Assembly: GCA_934524985.1 (NCBI GenBank)
Contig: CAKSYT010000002.1
Coordinates: 1-64,000 of the forward strand
Reading direction: 5' to 3'
Source of the DNA: an uncultured Faecalibacterium sp.
GTDB taxonomy: Bacteria; Bacillota; Clostridia; Oscillospirales; Ruminococcaceae
DNA length: 64,000 nucleotides
Under the pieces are notes generated by a model, which made no database searches, was not told the DNA's origin, and saw only the letters and a list, made by a program, of their open reading frames with translations. This document shows positions 48,939-57,411 of the stretch, one piece after another. Numbering within the stretch: the first letter of the stretch is position 1; the number at the start of each line of letters is the position of its first letter. The position numbers and the translations under genes were made by a program.

Positions 48939-49172
48939 CTAGTTCCTTTCTCTTTCGTGTTCGTGTGTTTCCAGATCCGCAAGGCGGTGGTTCACCACCT
49001 TCATCTGTTCTTCCATCACCGGGACGCGCTCCGCAAAATTGTTATGCCTGCGCACCTCCCGGGTCAGTTCTTCGATCTTGTACTCGGTCACCGCTTGGCT
49101 TTTTCCGTTAGCGATCAGCACGCCGATCAGGGTCACTGCCCCGGCGATGATGGCCGAGACGATGCTCTCCAT
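48939..49172 (-). CDS. XhlA-like haemolysin/holin-associated protein
   Basis: 77 aa from ATG 49172 (MESIVSAIIAGAVTLIGVLIANG) behind GGGGGTGAGG. One N-terminal membrane helix followed by a coiled coil (EYKIEELTREVRRHNNFAERVPVMEEQMKVVNHRLADLETHE). It resembles the small helper encoded beside phage holins. Confidence 0.8.
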   Translation of the reverse strand: MESIVSAIIAGAVTLIGVLIANGKSQAVTEYKIEELTREVRRHNNFAERVPVMEEQMKVVNHRLADLETHEHERERN

Positions 49173-49185
49173 TGGCCTCACCCCC

Positions 49186-49596
49186 TTACAGCGTCCATCT
49201 GCTCTTATTCTGCCGCGTATCAACGTGCACCCAGCCGGTAGCTCTGCCCGCCTTCACAGGGTAGCGTCCAACGCCGCCCCAGTCCGGCATCAGACTTTCG
49301 GCGTAGGCGGCCACATCCTCCACGCTCACGCCCTGCACCCGGATGTCTGCCGCCCGGCCCAGCAGGTGCTGGCTGCTCTTGGCACCGCCCACGGCCGCGT
49401 TGTGCGCCGGGGTGCGGTAGCCGCTGGTAATGGTCACCGCCTTGCCGAAATGCTCCCGGATGCACTGGAGCACCACGGTCAGCACCTCGTCCACCATAAC
49501 AGTGTCGGTGCCGTCCCGGCAGCGCAGCTCCCGCACCTTAAAGTCCGGTGCAAGTCTGCGGTTGCCGTCCTTCGCAACGCTATACTGTCTGATCAT
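49186..49596 (-). CDS. Phage endolysin, peptidase M15 family (D-Ala-D-Ala carboxypeptidase-like)
   Basis: 136 aa from ATG 49596 (MIRQYSVAKDG). Zinc-peptidase motifs: SGYRTPAHNAAVGGAKSSQHLLGRAADIRV (first His and Asp ligands) and GWVHVDTR (second His). Cuts peptidoglycan cross-links. It has no separate wall-binding domain. It lies beside the holin genes as expected of a lysis cassette. Confidence 0.92.
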   Translation of the reverse strand: MIRQYSVAKDGNRRLAPDFKVRELRCRDGTDTVMVDEVLTVVLQCIREHFGKAVTITSGYRTPAHNAAVGGAKSSQHLLGRAADIRVQGVSVEDVAAYAESLMPDWGGVGRYPVKAGRATGWVHVDTRQNKSRWTL

Positions 49597-49616
49597 CTCT
49601 CCATCTCCCTTCCACA

Positions 49617-50378
49617 TCACAGCCCCCGCATCCAGTTCTCAATGATGGTGCTGCGGTACTCATGCGCCCGCAGCCCCGGATGGTCATTGTAGAGGGCAAG
49701 CTTAAAGGCATTGTTGCGCAGCTGCTTTGCCGTAGCGCTGGTATCCGCACGGCCAGCGCCGTGCATGGTAAGCAGCAGCGGGTGCTCTTCGTCGTTCAGG
49801 TCCAGCACCGGCACGCCCCAGTAGGCGCAGATTTCCTTCACCGTTGTCCGGTAGGCTGCACTCATCCATCCGTCCGCAAGAATCACGCCCAGCTTCGCGT
49901 AGGGAATATTCTTCATGAAATACTCAAAAACAATATTGTACGCGCCCCACACTGTTGTGTTAGTGGTATCCGTCTTTGTGCCGACGATGGCAGTCGGGTC
50001 AAAGCCCTGTGCAGTGTCCGGTTCGCACTCGTTCAGGCCGAACATTAAGGTGATGTAATCCGCATCCTTCGGCACGGCCTTGTACCGCTCCGCCGAGAAG
50101 GGCGAGAGCCGCCCGGTAATGTTGGTAAACACAGAGCCGCTCACGGCCTCATTCACCAGCGTCATGTTGTTGCGCTTTGCGATCCACCACGGGTATGTTT
50201 TCCATACCTTCAGCTTCTGGTCGTAAAAATCCGAGTTCGTGCCGGTGTTACCGGCAGCATCCGTGTAGCCGGTCGCCTCACCCTCAGTAAAGCTGTCTCC
50301 GCAGGCCACATATTTTTTCCCGTACAGCACATTGCCGCCTGCCGAATTCAATGGGTTTCCCTGTACATCGTAGATCAT
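49617..50378 (-). CDS. SGNH/GDSL hydrolase of the phage tail region
   Basis: 253 aa. Catalytic blocks: GDSFTEGE (Ser nucleophile), the GLNE asparagine block (LMFGLNECEPDTAQG) and a C-terminal DxxH-like NDHPGLRAHEYRSTIIENW. Likely deacylates surface glycans during adsorption, a common role for tail-associated SGNH enzymes. Overlaps the collagen-like fibre gene by 4 bases. Confidence 0.88.
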   Translation of the reverse strand: MIYDVQGNPLNSAGGNVLYGKKYVACGDSFTEGEATGYTDAAGNTGTNSDFYDQKLKVWKTYPWWIAKRNNMTLVNEAVSGSVFTNITGRLSPFSAERYKAVPKDADYITLMFGLNECEPDTAQGFDPTAIVGTKTDTTNTTVWGAYNIVFEYFMKNIPYAKLGVILADGWMSAAYRTTVKEICAYWGVPVLDLNDEEHPLLLTMHGAGRADTSATAKQLRNNAFKLALYNDHPGLRAHEYRSTIIENWMRGL

Positions 50379-51655
50379 ACCGTGCCCTCCTGAATGAACT
50401 TGTTCACCTTCGTATCGCTCAGCAGGCCCTTGTACACCTTACACTGGTACAGCGTGCCGTCCCAGCAGCGGGTCATCTCGCCGCCATTCGTGCCCGGTGC
50501 ACCGCCGATCAGCAGGCCCTCCGGCACGTCCGTAAGGGTACGTTGGGTTGCACACCAATCGCTCAGTGCGCAGTATGTGCTGCCGCCGCGATACTTTTTA
50601 CCGTCCAACTGAATCACATACCGGGTGCGGGTCTTGAGATGTGCAATGCTGTCCGATAGCGTTACGTCAGCAAAGTCGTAGTATGCAATACCAGTCTTGC
50701 CATTATTGGGGTTTAGGCTGATGTTGATGCCCGGCAAGTTGGAGTTATCGCCTGTCTCGGTCATGCAGTGCAGGAACACGATCCAGCCTTTGTCGTTAAA
50801 GCTGTCGCTTGCCTTTGCGTCCAGCAAAATGGTGTACTGCGGGCTCTCGGTGCTCGCGTGTTCAAATAGCTTCACGCCGGTATTCAGTCCCTTTGTCAGC
50901 GCCGTTTCAGCGGGCAGGTCGTAGAGCAGCTGCGCCGTCTCCACCGCTTCCACCGTTACCGTGCAGCTTGCGCTCTTGCCGCCTGCGATGACCCTTATCC
51001 TGCAGATTCCTGCCTTTTCAGCTGTCACACTGAAGTTGTACACATTGGTGCCAAGGCTCACGGTATTGTGTACCGTAGCAACACTTCCCGGATTGATATC
51101 ATACACGATACTTACGGTGGCGTTCGCGGGCAGCACGGTAGCCGTCAGGGTCTTGCTCTCGCCCTCGTTCAGGGTCAGGGTGCTGCTGCTCAGGCTCACG
51201 CTCTGCACCGGGGTTGCCTCCGTGCTGCTGCCCTCCCACTCCGTGCGCAGGGCGTTCAGGACGGGCTGCATCGTGGCGGTCTTGTAAGCCGCATTCTCAA
51301 ACAGGGTCAACAGCAGCGTCCTTGCGGTGTCCGTAAGCCCTGCACCCGGGTCGCCCTTGTCCCCTTTCGGGCCGCCCGGGTCGCCCTGCTCTCCCTTTGG
51401 GCCTTGTGCGCCGGGGTCTCCTTTGTCTCCCTTCGGGCCCGCCGGGCCCGTGTCACCCTTGTCTCCTTTTGCTCCCGCTGCGCCCGCGTTGCCTTTGTCG
51501 CCCTTGTCTCCCTTCGGACCTGCCGGGCCCGCCGGGCCGGTGTCGCCTTTTTCACCCTTGACACCTGTGGCAGCTGCAATGCCTGCTTCCATGTGGTTCA
51601 GCATCTCCGCAGTCAGGATCTGCCCTTCCACAAAATTCTGTCTTTCATAGCTCAT
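50375..51655 (-). CDS. Phage tail fibre with collagen-like stalk, Ig-like domain and LamG-like head
   Basis: 426 aa, ATG 51655. Residues 1-29 (MSYERQNFVEGQILTAEMLNHMEAGIAAA) are the same module as in the neighbouring fibre. Next is a Gly-X-Y stalk of about 25 triplets rich in GDKGD, with one break (GDPGGPKGD). A BIG_2-like domain follows (SVSLSSSTLTLNEGESKTLTATVLPAN, about 150-235), then a concanavalin-type C-terminal domain (240-426) likely to bind a receptor glycan. The stop overlaps the SGNH gene. Confidence 0.88.
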   Translation of the reverse strand: MSYERQNFVEGQILTAEMLNHMEAGIAAATGVKGEKGDTGPAGPAGPKGDKGDKGNAGAAGAKGDKGDTGPAGPKGDKGDPGAQGPKGEQGDPGGPKGDKGDPGAGLTDTARTLLLTLFENAAYKTATMQPVLNALRTEWEGSSTEATPVQSVSLSSSTLTLNEGESKTLTATVLPANATVSIVYDINPGSVATVHNTVSLGTNVYNFSVTAEKAGICRIRVIAGGKSASCTVTVEAVETAQLLYDLPAETALTKGLNTGVKLFEHASTESPQYTILLDAKASDSFNDKGWIVFLHCMTETGDNSNLPGINISLNPNNGKTGIAYYDFADVTLSDSIAHLKTRTRYVIQLDGKKYRGGSTYCALSDWCATQRTLTDVPEGLLIGGAPGTNGGEMTRCWDGTLYQCKVYKGLLSDTKVNKFIQEGTV

Positions 51656-54495
51656 GTCGTTTTCTCTGCCTCCTCCACTGTGATCGTATACGTTTTGCTC
51701 TGGCCGGACTTCAGCATCACGGTCAGCTCTGCCGTGCCGGCATTCACGCCGCTCACCAGCAGCACATCGCCCGAAACATTCAGGGTCGCTGCGTTCCCCG
51801 CAATGCTGGCGGCAATGTCCTTCCGCACATTCGTGCTCCACGGCACATAGTTCACGGTACCCTTCAGCGTCTCGCCGATCGTGATCGTGCAGGTTTCAAC
51901 CTCCCACACCACATCAAAGTCGGTTGCCTCCGTGCAGGGATAGTCCTGCGTCATCAGAACACAGCGGAAACCCAGCAGTTTTGCCTTGAGCCCGGGGCAC
52001 AAACCGGTGTTGACCACTGCCACCGTAATGCCCTGATGCGGGGCCAAACTTGCGCCCTTATAGATCCACTTCTTCACATGTCCGTCCGTGCCAGCGCCTA
52101 CCCAGATCACATCGTCAAAGCCGTAGATGCCATACACCTTAATACCAACAGCCTGCGGATACATTCCCTTGTACTTTGCCCATGCGTATTCGCCTAAGTC
52201 AAGCGTCACTTCAACGTATGCACAGCGCACCTCCCGGTACTTGTACAGCCGGTTCGGCACAAAGCAGGTAACGGTTCCTTTTGTCCGGCTTTCGTTTGAG
52301 TAAATATTGGGGAACATCTCTTCCAGCCGCTTTGTGCTGATGGCATGGTCATATACCCGGCAGTCGTAGATTTTGCCCTTCAGCTTGTGGTCGTCGCCAA
52401 TGGTCGGCGTCACCATATTCTCGCCCAGCCGGAGCGTGCCCTCAAAGATGGAATTTGCAATTGCACCTTCAAGCTTCACATAGTTCTGCATGTACCAGTC
52501 GTACACCGCCAGCACGCCGTTCTTGCGGATAATGAGCACGCTGTAATCCATGTTGGAATAGTTAAAATAATTATTCGCATCGATCGATGCTGCGTTGGAG
52601 ATCTTCCAGCAGTTGCGGATATTGATAAAGCCGCCCGTTGCGATCGTATCCTCACGCTCGCCGTTCTGTAGGCTAAGACCGATGTCAAAGCCGGGAGGGT
52701 CTTTCTTTCCCTCAGTATAGTTCATCGCGCTGAGCACCGGGATAAAGCTGAAATTCAGCAATCCTTCTTCGCTGTAGCTGTCTACCCGGAACTTTGCAAT
52801 GATGGTAAAGTCCTTTTTGTCTGCAAACAGCTTTACGCCCGTGTCAATGCCAAAAGTGCCGTCAAAGATCACGGCCTTTTCTTCTGCATCATAGCGGGCA
52901 TCCTGTGTGATGTCGTAAATCGGCGCATCCTGCGCCGTATCTCCGTTGCTCTCCTCTAGGTCTTTTGCCGTCAGCAGCGCATATCCCCCGTCCAGCACGG
53001 CCTGATCGTTATCCAGCGTCGCAGCGGACGGGTCAAAAAAGGAGAACCGCGTCTCAGGAAACCGGTCGCGGCTCCGGTTGGTAATGAGGTTCGCATTATC
53101 AAAGTTGCTCTGCCACTGCGAATCGAACTCATCAATAATAAAGTCGCCCTTCACCATGCACTGGTTAAAGTACGGGTAAATATCGTGGTTGTTTTCAAAC
53201 CGGAAGCCGTTCAGGAACTGCGCAAACAGGATGTGGGTTTGTATTTTTGTCGTGCCGGGGGTGTCCAGCGTGTTGTTGGTAAAGACCACCGGCGATGCGT
53301 ACACGCCGGGCAGTGCAATAAAACCGTCCCGGTCTACATAGCTGCGCCCCATCACGTTGTCCGAAAACACCATCGGGTCGTCCGGGTCGTAATCCTCCTC
53401 GGTGCAGTATCGGTAGATAAAGTTCACCGAGGGGTTGTGCCGCACCTGTAATTTGTAGTCCAGCTTGTACTTTTCTTCCATCAGGCGGCAGTTTTCCTCG
53501 TCCTGTAAGGTTCCCTGTCCGTAGCAGGAGTTCCCGATGCACGGGTTCCATGCCGGTCCCTCAATGCTGGATTCACAGCAGTCTATAAAAACATTGTTCT
53601 CGCAGATTGCGTGCTGTTTTCTCGGTGCCACATCCGCGCCGTTACCGCCCAGCAAGGCAGCGCAGCCCACACCGCGCTCGCTTTCCTGCATCCCCGCCAG
53701 ATACTCCGGCGGCAGATACCCCAGCCCCGACCCGATGAACTGGTTGCCGCTCACCTTGCACCGCATCTTCGGGAACTCTGCCTGAAATGCAAACAGGCAT
53801 ACACTGCCAAAACAGGTCAGGTAGAACAGGTTGTTCGTGATCTCAAAGTATCCGCTCTTGTCATAGGTGTTCCAGTGGATTGCAGCGTTTCCCTTGATCT
53901 GCGTGAAAAAGCAGTTGTTCACAAAAAGTCTGTGCACGCTCTGCGGCACGATCCCGATGCCGCTGATGTGGTGCGAGTAAGACCCCTGCAGATTTTCGTT
54001 GTACCAGATATCCTTAAAGGTGCAGCCCTCGAAATGAATGTCCTCACACCAGATGCTCTCGCCATTCTCCGTGCGTCCCCGCAGCCGGATGCCGCAGGTC
54101 CATATTTTGTTTACGCCGTTCGGATTGATGCCTTCCCATGTGCAGTTGACGAACCGGATGTTTTTGCATCCCTCCAGCACCATGTTCGCGCCCTTCCAAA
54201 AGATCACGTTCCGAACTTCCAGATCTTCTACGTTGTTGACGATGATCTCAAAGTACTTGTACTTCTTGTTTCCTCCGTCCACCACGCAGTTGCTCTGGCT
54301 CAGTGCCGCCGTCAGCGCCGCCGTGTCGTCTGTCTCTCCGTCCCCTGCTGCACCGGGAATGCCCATCACAGCACCGCTGCCGCCCGTGCCGCCTCCGGCC
54401 ATGTCCCACGCCGCCGCAATGCCCGCTTCCATGTGGTTCAGCTGGGCAGCGGTCAGGGTCTTGCCGTCCATAAAATTCTGCTTTGTGTAACCCAT
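51652..54495 (-). CDS. Large phage tail-spike/fibre protein with beta-helix
   Basis: 947 aa, ATG 54495 behind GGGGAGGGG. The N-terminal module (MGYTKQNFMDGKTLTAAQLNHMEAGIAAAW) is shared with the next gene. A pectate-lyase-like parallel beta-helix (about 50-460) has repeated N-N-x-F/I turns (FVNCTW, FEGCTF, VNNCFF, ENNVFIDC). A LamG-like domain (about 540-720) and a C-terminal Ig-like (BIG) domain from about 865 follow. Probably the host-recognition spike, possibly a glycan hydrolase, though catalytic acids cannot be assigned. Confidence 0.88.
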   Translation of the reverse strand: MGYTKQNFMDGKTLTAAQLNHMEAGIAAAWDMAGGGTGGSGAVMGIPGAAGDGETDDTAALTAALSQSNCVVDGGNKKYKYFEIIVNNVEDLEVRNVIFWKGANMVLEGCKNIRFVNCTWEGINPNGVNKIWTCGIRLRGRTENGESIWCEDIHFEGCTFKDIWYNENLQGSYSHHISGIGIVPQSVHRLFVNNCFFTQIKGNAAIHWNTYDKSGYFEITNNLFYLTCFGSVCLFAFQAEFPKMRCKVSGNQFIGSGLGYLPPEYLAGMQESERGVGCAALLGGNGADVAPRKQHAICENNVFIDCCESSIEGPAWNPCIGNSCYGQGTLQDEENCRLMEEKYKLDYKLQVRHNPSVNFIYRYCTEEDYDPDDPMVFSDNVMGRSYVDRDGFIALPGVYASPVVFTNNTLDTPGTTKIQTHILFAQFLNGFRFENNHDIYPYFNQCMVKGDFIIDEFDSQWQSNFDNANLITNRSRDRFPETRFSFFDPSAATLDNDQAVLDGGYALLTAKDLEESNGDTAQDAPIYDITQDARYDAEEKAVIFDGTFGIDTGVKLFADKKDFTIIAKFRVDSYSEEGLLNFSFIPVLSAMNYTEGKKDPPGFDIGLSLQNGEREDTIATGGFINIRNCWKISNAASIDANNYFNYSNMDYSVLIIRKNGVLAVYDWYMQNYVKLEGAIANSIFEGTLRLGENMVTPTIGDDHKLKGKIYDCRVYDHAISTKRLEEMFPNIYSNESRTKGTVTCFVPNRLYKYREVRCAYVEVTLDLGEYAWAKYKGMYPQAVGIKVYGIYGFDDVIWVGAGTDGHVKKWIYKGASLAPHQGITVAVVNTGLCPGLKAKLLGFRCVLMTQDYPCTEATDFDVVWEVETCTITIGETLKGTVNYVPWSTNVRKDIAASIAGNAATLNVSGDVLLVSGVNAGTAELTVMLKSGQSKTYTITVEEAEKTT

Positions 54496-54498
54496 CTC

Positions 54499-55077
54499 TT
54501 AGCCCCTCCCCAGGATCATTCTGCCCAGCACCGCAAGGCTCAGCCGGGCAGTGTTCCTGTCGTCCGGGTCGTCTGCGCCCCACAGTGCCTCTAGTCGGTC
54601 GCAGGCGGCCGCCGCTGCATCATTGCCTGCCGCCAGCGTTCGCAGCACGGTCAGCACCGCCCGCTTTTCCGCGGTGGTAATGCCGCCTGTGCCCAGCAGC
54701 CCCACCAGCGCCTCCCACGCAGGGGTGGCCGGGGCAGGCATCGTGCCCTCTGCCGTGCCGCTGTTGGCGCATACTTTGCACCGCACATCGGCGCTGGTCA
54801 CGGTGCGGCTGCCGTCCGTACCCTCAAAGGTGATGCAGCCCGCGCCGGGCACTGCCGTCACCGCCGCCGGTACGGTCAGGCTTCCGTTTTCCACCAGCGT
54901 GGCCGCGCTTGCGCCGGGGGTGTGCCAGTGGGCGCACACGGTCAGCCCCTTCCACTCGCCCCGCTGCTCGATGCGCAGCCGGTAGTTGCCCCGGTTGCCC
55001 GCATACCCCAGCAGCAGCTGCCCGCCGGGCACCGCTGCCGCGCCGTTGCGCTCCAGCCGGATGGTCATCTCATTCAT
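54499..55077 (-). CDS. Phage structural protein (baseplate-associated, unknown)
   Basis: 192 aa. The beta-rich first 110 residues (MNEMTIRLERNGAAAVPGGQLLLGYAGNRGNYRLRIEQRGEWKGLTVCAHW) resemble the N-terminal domain of BppU-like baseplate proteins. The C-terminal half is Ala-rich helix (AEKRAVLTVLRTLAAGNDAAAAACDRLEALW). Function assigned by position only, between two fibre genes. Confidence 0.65.
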   Translation of the reverse strand: MNEMTIRLERNGAAAVPGGQLLLGYAGNRGNYRLRIEQRGEWKGLTVCAHWHTPGASAATLVENGSLTVPAAVTAVPGAGCITFEGTDGSRTVTSADVRCKVCANSGTAEGTMPAPATPAWEALVGLLGTGGITTAEKRAVLTVLRTLAAGNDAAAAACDRLEALWGADDPDDRNTARLSLAVLGRMILGRG

Positions 55078-55089
55078 GCTGCACCACCC

Positions 55090-56592
55090 TTACACATACC
55101 GGTAGCCCTCCACATTGAAGGGATAGCTGCTGTCCGTGGTCGCCTCCTGGTTTGCCGCACTGAAGCTTACCGTGCCGTTCGCTGCAAAAGCCACCTTCAC
55201 CAGTGCTTCGCCCTTGCAGTAAATGCCGCCCCGCAGATTGTAGGTTTTGCCGCCGCCCACCATGGCCACCGCCGTACCGCCCCGCACGACGCGAGTGCTG
55301 CCGTAGTCCGCAGCAGCGGCTGCGGCTACTCCGCCGGTGGTACTGATCGTGGTGCATTCTATGGGGTTCGCCATCCTTACTACAATGTAATCCACCTCGT
55401 CCGGCACAGTCAGCGTCTTGTCGCTTTTGCCCGCTGCGCCGGCGCTTGTGTAGACAAGCTTTCCGTTCATGTCCGTCACTCCTCCCAGTTGATTCAGTTT
55501 TTCTGCCAGGCTAAAGCCCAGCACCGTGTCAAGGTTTTCCGCCGTCATTTCCAGCGTGCCGTCTGCGCCCACGGTCAGGCCCCGCCCCACCTTCACGCCG
55601 CCCAGCACTGCTGCGGTGGCACACGGCAGCACTGTCTCTGTGGTGCTCCTTCCGTTCCCCATGGTCAGGACAAGGCTATTTCCCTGCACCCGCACTCCCT
55701 TCAGGTAGTCCCCGCTGCCCTTTTCCACTGCGCCCACGTCTGCCGCTGTCATCGCCCGGCTAAGCCCCGTACCGCCGTTTGCTGTGCTCAGCACCCCGGT
55801 CATGGCTGTAAGTTCTGTGGTGTCCCGCGTGGTATAGGTCTGCTTCGTGCCGTCTGCAAACGCCACAGTCAGGGTGCGGCCATCCAGCGCCACCTGCCGC
55901 ACAAGGTCTCCCTCGTCCGCAGCCATCGCGCCAACATCCGCAGCTGTCAGCTGCACCGCACCGCCCTTGCCGTTCACGCTCAGTACAGTGCCGTCCTTGG
56001 GTGCATATCCCTCTGCCCGCGCCGCCGCTTCGTCCGCCTGCTGTGCCGCCGTCCGTGCGTTTTCCGCCTCACTCTTTGCCCGCTGCGCACTGCCCGCAGC
56101 GGCGGTCTGTGCGTTCTGTACCGCCCTGGCTGCACTTTCCGCCCTGTCTGCTGCGCTCTGCGCCTCCTTTGCCTTCTGGCTTGCCGCGTTCGCTGTCCCC
56201 TGCACCTGTGCCACAAATGCCTCGTACTGGCTCGGGGTGATCTCGGCATCTCCGTCCGTGGCAAAGGTCTCGTAGCACTCGTACCGCGCGGGTCTCGTCA
56301 TGGCGCAGTACCCGTTGCTGTCCATGGCGCGCAGCATCCAAAGTCCCTTTTCGCTGGCGGTGAACATCCTACCCACCGCTAGGCACCTGTCCTCTCCCAG
56401 CAGTTCCGGCTGCGGCAGCGTGCCGTCCAGCTGCTGCACATGTACCGTCACCGCCATGCCGTCCCAGTCCTCCGGCAGCTCAAATTCCAGTGTCTCCACC
56501 CCGGTACTGCCCTCGCCGCCCAGCTTCAAAACCTTCTGCTCCGGGCCATACTCCACCCCGCCAAAGGTGCGTTTTAAAATTCTTACCAGCAT
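55090..56592 (-). CDS. Phage baseplate/tail-fibre protein
   Basis: 500 aa from ATG 56592 (MLVRILKRTFGGVEYG) behind GGAGGCC. The beta N-terminal domain (1-115) is related in style to the next gene. A coiled coil of Ala/Gln/Lys heptads follows (about 130-190). Then come fibre repeats containing AADVGA twice (LTAADVGAMA; MTAADVGAV) and GGTGLSRAM, a pattern typical of tail fibre shafts. The C-terminus is beta-rich (VEGYRYV). Confidence 0.8.
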   Translation of the reverse strand: MLVRILKRTFGGVEYGPEQKVLKLGGEGSTGVETLEFELPEDWDGMAVTVHVQQLDGTLPQPELLGEDRCLAVGRMFTASEKGLWMLRAMDSNGYCAMTRPARYECYETFATDGDAEITPSQYEAFVAQVQGTANAASQKAKEAQSAADRAESAARAVQNAQTAAAGSAQRAKSEAENARTAAQQADEAAARAEGYAPKDGTVLSVNGKGGAVQLTAADVGAMAADEGDLVRQVALDGRTLTVAFADGTKQTYTTRDTTELTAMTGVLSTANGGTGLSRAMTAADVGAVEKGSGDYLKGVRVQGNSLVLTMGNGRSTTETVLPCATAAVLGGVKVGRGLTVGADGTLEMTAENLDTVLGFSLAEKLNQLGGVTDMNGKLVYTSAGAAGKSDKTLTVPDEVDYIVVRMANPIECTTISTTGGVAAAAAADYGSTRVVRGGTAVAMVGGGKTYNLRGGIYCKGEALVKVAFAANGTVSFSAANQEATTDSSYPFNVEGYRYV

Positions 56593-56721
56593 CTCCCGGC
56601 CTCCTTTCCGTATCCAGTCTACCGCATCCCGCTTTGCAAAACACCTGCGGACATTCTCGCGCAAAAAAGCAAGGCTCAGGCGTAACCCTTCACGCCTGAG
56701 CCTTGCTCTGTCTTTTTTCGT

Positions 56722-56988
56722 TTAGAATCTGTTCAGGATATCATGGTGCCCGATGTCCAGCAGCAAAATAAGGGTGTCCCCCTCGTACTGCCAGATCACC
56801 CGCACATCCATGTTCACGCTGAACTCAAATAGATCCGCCGTTCCCTGTATCCGCTTCGTCCGCAAAGACGGGTACAGCGGGTCCATGATCAGGATCTCCA
56901 GCTTCTTTTTCAGCTGCGCCTTTTCCGCAGCTGTCAGCTTTTTCAGGTTCTTTTCAAACCGTTTTGTATAGGTGATCCTGTATGTCAT
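56722..56988 (-). CDS. RelE/YafQ-type toxin (phage-borne)
   Basis: 88 aa. RelE-fold mRNA interferase: ITYTKRFEKNLKKLTAAEKAQLKKKLEILIMDPLYPSLRTKRIQG..DLFEFSVNMDVRVIWQYEGDTLILLLDIGHHDIL. The C-terminal His-His and Arg residues are those of the YafQ/YoeB-like group. ATG overlaps the antitoxin stop (4 bases). Confidence 0.9.
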   Translation of the reverse strand: MTYRITYTKRFEKNLKKLTAAEKAQLKKKLEILIMDPLYPSLRTKRIQGTADLFEFSVNMDVRVIWQYEGDTLILLLDIGHHDILNRF

Positions 56989-57251
56989 TTCTCTGCACCG
57001 TCCAATGCCTCAAACAGTGCATCCACCGTGTCAAACACCGGCTGCTCTCCCGCCGCCAGCTTTGCCTTTGCCTCGTCGATCTCGCTGCGCAGCTCCTCCA
57101 GATACTTCTTCGGGTACACCGCCACCGGCATCAGCTCGATCACCCCGTCCTTCTCCACGATCTCCAGCTTGTCGCCTTCCCGCAGCCCCATCTTCATCAC
57201 GATGTCCTTCGGGATCGTAATCTGCGATTTTGTTCTCAGTTCCGTCAGCAT
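56985..57251 (-). CDS. AbrB/MazE-type antitoxin (phage-borne)
   Basis: 88 aa. The swapped-hairpin DNA-binding domain (residues 1-45: LRTKSQITIPKDIVMKMGLREGDKLEIVEKDGVIELMP) is followed by an acidic toxin-binding tail. ATG 57251 behind AAGGAGCGC. Promoter and the palindrome GTAAGATTTTCTTAC lie directly upstream, suggesting autoregulation. Confidence 0.9.
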   Translation of the reverse strand: MLTELRTKSQITIPKDIVMKMGLREGDKLEIVEKDGVIELMPVAVYPKKYLEELRSEIDEAKAKLAAGEQPVFDTVDALFEALDGAEK

Positions 57252-57273
57252 AGCGTTGCGCTCCTTTCTTCTT

Positions 57274-57325
57274 GTAAGATTTTCTTACTTTCCTACTCTT
57301 ATTATACACCATCCCGCCCAAAAAG
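57274..57325 (-). promoter_or_regulatory. Promoter and operator of the AbrB-RelE cassette
   Basis: -10 TATAAT (about 57299-57304) with -35 TTGCTT 16 bases upstream. The palindrome GTAAGATTTTCTTAC (57274-57288) is just downstream. Confidence 0.65.
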
Positions 57326-57365
57326 CAACACCCCGGCAGCTGTCCCTTCTCAGCCGCCGGGGTGT
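57326..57365 (-). terminator. Terminator of the giant phage gene
   Basis: AACACCCCGGC pairs with GCCGGGGTGTT across an inner hairpin, then TTGCTTTTTGG on the minus strand. The tail overlaps the -35 of the toxin-antitoxin promoter. Confidence 0.8.
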
Positions 57366-57411
57366 TTGTCTTTATTTGTTATTGTTTGTTGCTATTTGCT
57401 GTTGTTTGTCT

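Noticed and set aside
48676-57251. Diversity-generating retroelement acting on the tail fibres
   Set aside because: I looked for a reverse transcriptase and a template/variable repeat near the fibre genes and found neither within the window.
57367-57411. TTTGTT-rich tandem repeat after the giant gene
   Set aside because: Short low-complexity run with imperfect units; nothing beyond AT-rich trailer sequence.
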